From NCBI GenBank assembly GCA_010672965.1, contig JAAHFN010000007.1:374992-438991 (forward strand): a stretch of 64,000 nucleotides of DNA, written 5' to 3'. Within the stretch, counting starts at the first letter, position 1. Each line of letters opens with the position of its first letter. The translations under genes were made by a program, and so were the position numbers. The notes under the pieces are model-generated. The model was not told the DNA's origin and made no database searches. It was given only the letters and a program-made list of their open reading frames with translations. The DNA is from Oscillatoria sp. SIO1A7 (GTDB lineage: Bacteria > Cyanobacteriota > Cyanobacteriia > Cyanobacteriales > Laspinemataceae). Below are positions 1 to 7,300 of the stretch, piece by piece.

Positions 1-310
1 GCCTGTCTCGGGGATGCGATCGCCCCTACATTATATTACCGGTGAGGTGCTGGGCGAAGCATCCCAATTTTGATGTTTTTGGCGAATAGCATAGCCTGTC
101 TCGGGGATGCGATCGCCCCTACATTATATTACCGGCGAGGTGCTGGGCGAAGCATCCCAATTTTGATGTTTTTGGCGAATAGCATAGCCTGTCTCGGGGA
201 TGCGATCGCCCCTACATTATATTACCGGTGAGGTGCTGGGCGAAGCATCCCAATTTTGATGTTTTTGGCGAATAGCATAGCCTGTCTCGGGGATGCTGTC
301 GCCCCTACGC
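1..310. repeat. 93-bp tandem repeat, three copies plus a partial
   Basis: A unit beginning GCCTGTCTCGGGGATG recurs at 1, 94, 187 and 280, an exact period of 93 bp. Copies 1-3 are almost identical (one visible T/C difference); the fourth stops after about 30 bp and carries GCTGTC in place of GCGATC. The unit contains the pieces GAAGCATCCCAA and GGGGATGCGATCGCCCCTACA, which also occur inside the MITE-like elements elsewhere in the window, so it looks like a tandemly amplified piece of such an element. The array may extend beyond the window edge. Nothing else is seen up to the first gene at 507. Confidence 0.9.
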
Positions 311-506
311 CATAAATCCAAAATCCAAAATCCAAAATGGTGCTATAGCACTGCGCATTAAGGTTAGGATAGTTCTTCGTTCCTGGCTGGGAACTGCCTT
401 ACTTGTGCTGTTGGGGGAAGCCCGCTGCCCGCCCTTGTAAGCTGAAGGCTGACAGCTGACCGCTTACTGCTATACCATAAAATAGACCTCCGTTGGTTCT
501 TGGAAA

Positions 507-2465
507 ATGCTCTGTTGCCTGAATCCCCATTGCCAGAAACCCGATAACCCCGACGGGACAAAGTTATGCCAAAGTTGCGGCAGCCCGCTCGGCCTGCTCA
601 GAAATCACTATCGCCCGATGAGATTGCTATCCAGCGAAGGGGGGTTTGGCCGCACCTATTTGGCCGCAGACCTGGATAAGCTCGACGAAATCTGCGTTAT
701 CAAGCAGCTCGCCCCGCAAGCCCAAGACACTGCCAGCCTCCAGAAGGCAAAGGAGTTATTTGACGAAGAAGCCCGACGGCTGCAAGAACTCGGCCAACAC
801 CCGCAGATTCCAACTCTCTATGCTTATTTCCAGGAAGGCGGACACCTTTATTTGGTGCAGCAATTCATCAAGGGGGAGACTTTGGAGCGGGTGCAGTCGG
901 GAAATTGGAGCGAAAGTCAAATTAGAGAATTGTTAGAGAAACTGCTACCCATCCTCAAGTTTATCCACGAACGCGGGGTGATTCACCGAGATCTTAAACC
1001 GCCGAATATTATCCGTACCCCCGAGGGACAATTCGTTCTAATTGACTTCGGGGCTTCCAAGCAGTTGACGGCAACCGTCTCGGCTCCAGGAAGCACGATC
1101 GGTACTTTTGGCTATGGGGCGATCGAACAGATGCGAGATAGCGAAGCCTATCCGGCCAGCGATTTATTTGGTTTGGGCGCAACTTGCTTTTGTCTGCTGA
1201 CAGGCGCTAGTCCCAATTCTTTGTTTCTCAATAGGGGCTATGACTGGCTGCGCAGTTGGCGGCAGCATTTGAGCCAGCCCATTTCTGAGGAGTTGGAGCG
1301 GGTTTTGGACAAGTTATTGCAAAAGGAGCGAAGCCATAGGTATCGAGAAGCGGCTGAGGTTTTGGGGGATTTGGAGAGAAAGGCAAAGGCGCAGCCTCAA
1401 CCTCAAGCAAAAACCCAGCAAAGGCGCGCTTCGCAACAAAAAAATAGACAAAGTAGCCGCCTTGGTCTATTGGCCAAAATTACAGGGTTAGCTTTAAGCG
1501 TGGCATTAGGAGTTTACGTTCAAATGTTAGGTTATTATAGGTATGGAGTGTTTCCGTTTAACCCACTGGTTTTTATTGTTAACCCCCTTTTGCAAAATAC
1601 CCTAACCGGGCATCCTGAAAGTGTTAATTCTGTAGCAATAAGCCCAGACGGTCAGGCTCTTATTAGTGGCAGTTGGGACAATACCATCAAGATTTGGAAT
1701 CTCAAGACTGGCAAGCTGCAAAATACCCTCACAGGCCATACCACTAATGTTAATTCTGTAGCAATAAGCCCAGACGGTAAGACCCTTGTTAGTGGCAGTT
1801 GGGACAACACCATCAAGACTTGGAATCTGGAGACTGTCACGCCGCAAAGTACCCTCGCCGGGCATACCGGCACTGTTTGGTCTGTAGCAATAAGCCCAGA
1901 CGGTCAGACTCTTGTTAGTGGCAGTTGGGACAAGACCATTAAGATTTGGAATCTGGAGACTGGCACGCTGCAAAATACCCTCACAGGCCATACCACTAAT
2001 GTTAATTCTGTAGCAATAAGCCCAGACGGTAAGACTCTTGTTAGTGGCAGTGTTGACAAAACTATCAAAATTTGGAATCTGGAGACTGGCACGCTGCCAA
2101 ATACCCTCACCGGGCATACTAATACTGTTTTTTCTGTAGCAATAAGCCCAGATGGTAAGACTCTCGTTAGTGGCAGTGCTGACAAGACCATCAAGGTTTG
2201 GAATCTCAAGACTGGCAAATTGCAAAATACCCTCATCGGTCATGCCGACGCTGTTAATTCTGTAGCAATAAGCCCAGACGGCCAGGTTCTTGTTAGTGGC
2301 AGTTGGGACAAGACCATCAAGGTTTGGAATCTCAAGACTGGCAGGCTGCAGAATACCTTAATCGGGCATACCGGCTCTGTTCGTTCTGTAGCAATAAGCC
2401 CGGACGGTCAGACCATTGTTAGTGGCAGTAGGGATAAAACTATCAAGATTTGGCGAATGCCATGA
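507..2465 (+). CDS. Serine/threonine protein kinase with zinc ribbon and WD40 propeller
   Basis: A predicted Hanks-type kinase. The N-terminus holds a four-cysteine zinc-ribbon-like prefix (C4, C9, C21, C24), as in the cyanobacterial 4-Cys kinases. The kinase domain follows with a glycine loop near residues 44-49, the ATP-binding lysine K66, the catalytic HRD at 160-162 and DFG at 180-182, so it should be active. A low-complexity Gln/Lys linker leads to one transmembrane helix at about 319-345. From about residue 362 to the end there are seven 42-residue WD40 repeats, enough for one closed propeller. The repeats are nearly identical at DNA level, which suggests recent amplification or gene conversion. 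By inference the propeller is a sensor or scaffold on the side of the membrane opposite the kinase. The substrate cannot be told. Confidence 0.93.
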   Translation: MLCCLNPHCQKPDNPDGTKLCQSCGSPLGLLRNHYRPMRLLSSEGGFGRTYLAADLDKLDEICVIKQLAPQAQDTASLQKAKELFDEEARRLQELGQHPQIPTLYAYFQEGGHLYLVQQFIKGETLERVQSGNWSESQIRELLEKLLPILKFIHERGVIHRDLKPPNIIRTPEGQFVLIDFGASKQLTATVSAPGSTIGTFGYGAIEQMRDSEAYPASDLFGLGATCFCLLTGASPNSLFLNRGYDWLRSWRQHLSQPISEELERVLDKLLQKERSHRYREAAEVLGDLERKAKAQPQPQAKTQQRRASQQKNRQSSRLGLLAKITGLALSVALGVYVQMLGYYRYGVFPFNPLVFIVNPLLQNTLTGHPESVNSVAISPDGQALISGSWDNTIKIWNLKTGKLQNTLTGHTTNVNSVAISPDGKTLVSGSWDNTIKTWNLETVTPQSTLAGHTGTVWSVAISPDGQTLVSGSWDKTIKIWNLETGTLQNTLTGHTTNVNSVAISPDGKTLVSGSVDKTIKIWNLETGTLPNTLTGHTNTVFSVAISPDGKTLVSGSADKTIKVWNLKTGKLQNTLIGHADAVNSVAISPDGQVLVSGSWDKTIKVWNLKTGRLQNTLIGHTGSVRSVAISPDGQTIVSGSRDKTIKIWRMP

Positions 2466-2565
2466 TCGATTTGGAGTTTGGTTTTAGATTGGGTAAATCG
2501 CCTCCCTGACCCAAGGTATAGCAATCCTCAATCGGTTACGATCGCAACCGTAGCCAGAAACGGTC

Positions 2566-2598
2566 AGAAACCCGGTTTTTTGGAAAAACCGGGTTTCT
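2566..2598. repeat. Perfect 15-bp inverted repeat (GAAACCCGG hairpin family)
   Basis: AGAAACCCGGTTTTT, a 3-nt loop, then its exact reverse complement. The same hairpin recurs, with small changes, at 10245-10277, 10506-10538, 39253-39284 and three times at 40481-40640, always between genes. It is a dispersed REP-like element. Here it lies about 100 bp downstream of the kinase gene and could also act as a two-way transcription terminator. Confidence 0.85.
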
Positions 2599-2712
2599 CA
2601 GGTATCGCGTTTACGATCGCTTTGTTGAAAAACTTGTAGGGGCAATCCCCCCGCGATCGCCCCGGCCGGGTTCACACAAATTATTTAGACGCTCTATATA
2701 ACAGATTTGATT

Positions 2713-3786
2713 ATGAAAGTTCAATCGATCGCTCTAAAATATTTCAAAGCATTTGAAAACAGGGAATTTGATTTCACACATGAGGAAACTGGATTGGCTA
2801 GAGACCTGATACTTATAATAGGGTCTAACGGTTCTGGCAAAACCAGCATTCTCCAGGCAATTTCGGCAACATTAGGGGTTGCAACCGGGAGGTTAAAGAG
2901 ACTTTCTGATTTAGAATGGCCGGGGTTTAACTATGAATTACTCGCCAGCAACTGGGGAAGGGTTGAACCAGAGGTCAGTTTAAAAGTGCAATTTTCTTCT
3001 AAAGAACTTCAAGCAATACGGGAATTCCAGGAAAAGTTGCAGGATCTGGAGCCAGAAACCCCAGAAAACGGGGTTCTCACAGATGGGAAACATATTGTTA
3101 ATCTTAAATGGCGCAATGGAATCGTTGAAGCGGAGAATGCTACGGAACTATTACAATTCAAGGGGCGGCAATATGCCAAACGGCTGCTGCGCTCTGAAGG
3201 ATTTGAGGCGTTCGAGCGAGTTGGGACGGCGCTTTGGTACACGGAGCAAAGAACCTCAACTAGCTTAACCAGTGAAGATCCAGAGCAAAAACTAGAAATT
3301 ACAGACGATATGCTCCGCGATCGCTTATCGAAATTGCGCCAGTTTCATCAGTTTTTTGAAGATGGTAAAATTCAGCAACTTCGTCCCGGACAGAAGGATT
3401 TATATGCTGAAATCGAGAAGGCTTACAAAACCATTTTCCCAAAACGCAGCTTTGAAGGTCCGTTTCCAAGGGAAGGAATTGATGATATCCTGAGCGAACC
3501 TTGGTTTTATCTCTACGATGGCAAAAAACAATATGAGATTTCTGAAATGTCTGGAGGCGAGCGCGCTACTTTTCCAATGCTGATGGACTTTGCTAGTTGG
3601 AATATCCATAACTCTGTTATCTTAATTGACGAACTTGAATTGCACTTACATCCGCCGATGCAACAAGCATTGCTGAGAGCTTTGCCGGATCTAGGGAAGA
3701 ATAATCAATTTATTGTTACGACTCACTCCGATCGCATAGAGCAGCTAATTCCCGAAGCATACATTATTCGACTAGAGGTGCAATAG
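2713..3786 (+). CDS. AAA family ATPase (ABC/SMC-type, RecF-like)
   Basis: A stand-alone ATPase of the AAA_21/OLD-like group that often powers defence or DNA-repair modules. Walker A GSNGSGKT is at residues 37-44, the ABC signature SGGERAT near 280, Walker B ILIDELELH near 302-310 and an H-loop histidine in TTHSD near 338. At about 357 residues the protein is complete. I take the ATG at 2713; an in-frame TTG two codons upstream is the alternative. A second reading frame starts on the last base of its stop codon, which is typical of a two-gene operon, but that partner is broken after 28 codons. The function cannot be named without the partner. Confidence 0.85.
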   Translation: MKVQSIALKYFKAFENREFDFTHEETGLARDLILIIGSNGSGKTSILQAISATLGVATGRLKRLSDLEWPGFNYELLASNWGRVEPEVSLKVQFSSKELQAIREFQEKLQDLEPETPENGVLTDGKHIVNLKWRNGIVEAENATELLQFKGRQYAKRLLRSEGFEAFERVGTALWYTEQRTSTSLTSEDPEQKLEITDDMLRDRLSKLRQFHQFFEDGKIQQLRPGQKDLYAEIEKAYKTIFPKRSFEGPFPREGIDDILSEPWFYLYDGKKQYEISEMSGGERATFPMLMDFASWNIHNSVILIDELELHLHPPMQQALLRALPDLGKNNQFIVTTHSDRIEQLIPEAYIIRLEVQ

Positions 3787-3951
3787 TGAGTATTACGGAC
3801 AAAAATAGAGCAGTTATAGTAAGACCAATTATTTATGAAGATGCACGCAACAATGACCTTTATCCAGAGTGATTTTTACGGATAAAAATCGATCAGTTAT
3901 AGTAAGATTAATTCTTTATGAAGCTGCACGCAACAATGACCTTTATCCGCC
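3786..3951 (+). pseudogene. Remnant of the ATPase partner gene, 5' end duplicated in tandem
   Basis: A GTG at 3786 overlaps the TAG stop of the ATPase gene and opens a frame beginning MSITDKNRAVIVRPIIYED that ends at TGA after 28 codons (3786-3872). From 3869 the same 83-bp stretch is repeated with several changes (MIFTDKNRSVIVRLILYEA...). The second copy runs directly into the long palindrome at 3950. So the start of a translationally coupled second gene survives twice and the rest is missing. The family of the lost protein is not recognisable from so few residues. Confidence 0.6.
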
Positions 3952-4024
3952 GTTCGGGCTGAGCGGAGTCGAAGCCCAATCCGTTGGCGTAGGCTTGGGC
4001 TTCGACTCCGCTCAGCCCGAACGG
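3950..4024. repeat. 29-bp perfect inverted repeat (hairpin element)
   Basis: The arm CCGTTCGGGCTGAGCGG... (3950-3978) is exactly complementary to 3996-4024, leaving a 17-nt loop. It sits at the point where the remnant partner gene of the AAA ATPase loses its homology, so insertion of this palindromic element may have caused or marked the deletion. The rest of the gap to 4339 holds one imperfect copy of the GAAACCCGG hairpin near 4078-4108. A short minus-strand reading frame at 4069-4284 is there too, but I do not trust it as a gene. Confidence 0.8.
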
Positions 4025-4339
4025 ATTTGTTGCATCATACAAAAATGGTATAACTTATTTTTCATTGGCTATATATGAGAAGCCCGGTTTCTTGAAGAAA
4101 CCTGGGTTATGGCTCCGTTTCGTATCGTTTTGCCGATTTGCCGATATTGCCTTTCGGCGTTGCCCGCGAATTCAAACCAATCGGTAAGGCTTTGCGGGGT
4201 AGGGCGTTTGCCTGCTTCGTTACAAAAAATGCAACAAAGAAGGCAGCCTTCTGGCAGTTGAGTATAATATTCGGTGAATCCCATAGCCTTTAGAGGCAGA
4301 GAGTTTTCTGTCTTTTGTCAATTCGCTGCGAGGCAAAGT

Positions 4340-7300
4340 ATGAGTAGATTCGCCAGAACTTGGATGCGCTTCCTGCTGCTAGCGCTCCTAATGTTCGGCA
4401 TAGCATGTGCAGGGGATAGCAGTTCCTCAAGACCGCAGCCTCTGCCAAATGTGGCCCCGCTAGAAGCGCCGCAATTGCCGGACTGGATAGAGCAAATCAG
4501 TCCGCTAGAGGAGGCGGAACCCCTTGCCCAAATTCGCATCCGCTTTAAATATCCGCTGGTTCCGGTGCAGAGTTTGGAGGATACGGAGAATTCCGAAAAC
4601 TCTCCCCTGAAAAAAATTAGCATTTCCCCGCCTTTACCCGGTCGCTTTCGATTGCTGACTCCTCGGATGATTGGCTTCCAAAGCGATCGCGCCCTCCCCA
4701 AGGCCACCAGAATTAAAGTGATTCTCAAATCTGGATTAGAGGATTTAGAAAATCATCGCCTGGACTCGGATTTGGCTTGGACGTTCAATACCGAACCCCT
4801 GAAGCTAACTAATTTACCTTCGATTGACCCAAACATCGATTTAAAACCAGATCTTAATTTTAGTTCTAATGTGGAATTAAATCTGGATTCGATACGCGAT
4901 CGCATCCAGCTAATCCCGGCAGAAGGAGGGGAAAGCATTCCGGTCAGAGTCGCGCAAGAAAACCCATCGGAATATATCTCGTTTCCCGAAGAAAATAAAT
5001 ACGACGAGTCTCGCAATCGCTGGGACTACAGTCTTACCCCGAAACAAGATCTAGCCAAAGCAACGCGCTACCGCTTGCAATTCGACCCCGGCATTCGTCC
5101 GGCCAGGGGGAATATGCCCAGCGACAAAACTTTTAAGACTGAGGTGGCCACTTACCAGCCTTTAAAATTTGAAAGAATAGAGAGCGGCGGCTGGAGTCGG
5201 TTTGTTAATGGCAATCCCCAATTGAAATTCAATAACGGTCTGGTTGCAGAATCAGTTCGGGAAAATATTACTATTACTCCAGAGCCAAAAGAAGGGGCTA
5301 AAGTTCTCTGGGCTACGGATAATTTTAATTCCGTCTATCTCAATCCCGAAGCTTTAGAACCTGCCACTAATTATACTATTGCGATCGCAGCCGACCTGAA
5401 AGACCAGTTTGGCCAAACTTTGGGGCAAGAAATCAGCAAATCTTATCAAACCGGCGACTTGACGGGCAGGATTTCTGGACCTTCTACTTTGGCAATTTTT
5501 CCTGCGGGAACGAATCCAGCCCTAAAGCTGACGGCGGTTAATCTGCCCAAAGCGGAGTACCAAGCCAATTATCGAACGGTGACGCCGCAAGATTTGATTT
5601 CTAGCAGTTCTGCTTATCCAGTGCGATCGCTCAGGAATTTTCTGCTGGCTCCAGAGGATTGGCAAACTTTCTCTTTCGAGTCGGTTAAAAATAAGAAGAC
5701 GGAAATCGAGATTCCTATTGAGGAAAAGTTAGGGGCAAAAACAGGAGCGATCGCCTATGGAATGCAAGCCTTCACTCCCGTACCCTGGAGCAACAATCGA
5801 GAGGAACTACAGCTCCAAAACTTTAGCGGTCTCGCCCAGGTTACAAACTTAGGAGTCTTCGCCCAATGGTTTCCCGACTCCGGCTCGTTGCGCGTCAATC
5901 ATCTCAGCGACGGGGCTCCAGTTCCCTCGGCAAATGTAGAAATTTATCCGATTGAAAACAATCCAACTCAAAACAATAAAAATGCTCCAGAGCCTGCGGC
6001 TTGTTTCGCTGGCAAAACCGATCGCAACGGCACTGTACGGCTGAAAGGTCGCCAGTGGCAGCGATGCAGTAAGGAAAATACTCCTCCCCAGTTGCTGGCG
6101 ATCGTGCGCGAAAATAGCGATTGGACTTTTCTGACAACCCATTCTTCTAGCGGGTCTTATGGCTACAATATCTATTCCACTTGGCCAGACGGACGCCCGC
6201 AATCCCGGGGCAATATTTTCTCCGATCGCCAGCTTTACCAGCGCGGGGAAAAAGCTGCCTTTACTGGGGTCGCTTATTACTTTCAAAATGGAACGCTTCA
6301 AGCGGACGCTGCCAAATCGAGGGGCAAGGGTAGCAAGTATGCAGTAACCTTACGACATCCCGATGGCAACACCACCGATTTAGGCAGTTATACTACTAAC
6401 GAGTTTGCCACCTTTTCCCTAGAAGCTACTATAGAAAAAGAATGGCCGCTAGGTTCCTATTCTATTACTGCGACAAACGAGAAAAACATTACCATCTCGG
6501 GAGGATTTCGGGTTGCGGAGTTTAAGCCGCCTAATTTTCAAGTGGAACTGAGTCTCAATAAAAAATGGGCGGTGCCAGACCAGCGAGTTCAAGCTACGTC
6601 AGAAAGTAACTATCTATTTGGCTCGCCTTTATCCGCAGGAACGGCGCAATATTATGTCAGGCGCTTCCCGGATTCTTTTACGCCGCCGGGGTGGGAAAAA
6701 TTTTCCTTCGGTCGCCAGTGGTTTTGGCCGGAAGTACGCCCGGAGGTCAATAGCCAAGTGCTGCAAGAAGAGATAGATCTCGATAGCAGGGGCAAAAACC
6801 GCCTGAGCGTAAAGGTAGATAAAGACTTGCCCTATGCGATGTCTTACCAGGTGGAAGCGCAAGTCTCGGATATCTCCAATCAGTCGGTGGCTGCTTCCGA
6901 GAGTTTCACAGCTTTGCCAGCAGATAAGCTAATTGGCTTAAAAACTGACTTTGTTGCCGAAGCGGGTAAGAAGTTTTCGGTAGAGGCTATAGTAACCGAC
7001 CCGGAAGGCAAGGTGGTTCCCGGAGAAAAGATAACTATCGAACTGCAAAAGATGGAGTATAAAACCGAGGAGCGGTTCGACCTTGACTGGGTTATGCCCC
7101 AATATGAGTTGGAGTATAAGACCGTCGCTTCGGAATCGGTAACTCCGGGTCGCCGAGCTAAGAGAGTTTCTTTAAAAGCGCCGGAATCTGGTTCTTATCG
7201 CATTCGGGCAAATTTTGTTTATGACCGGGATGCGAACAATAACAAGAATACCGAAGATAGCGATCGCGATAAAACTGCTACGGAATTGCGGATTTGGGTA

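Noticed and set aside
1-310. CRISPR-like array at the window start
   Set aside because: The 93-bp units are identical throughout with no variable spacers; it is a plain tandem repeat.
1602-2243. 213-residue minus-strand reading frame
   Set aside because: It is the antisense of the WD40 repeats; the open frame follows from the repeated 126-bp unit and is not an independent gene.
4069-4284. 71-residue minus-strand frame (MGFTEYYTQLPEGCLLC...)
   Set aside because: Its 3' end is made of the dispersed GAAACCCGG hairpin and the rest has no family; it seems to be repeat DNA. A real small gene cannot be fully excluded.
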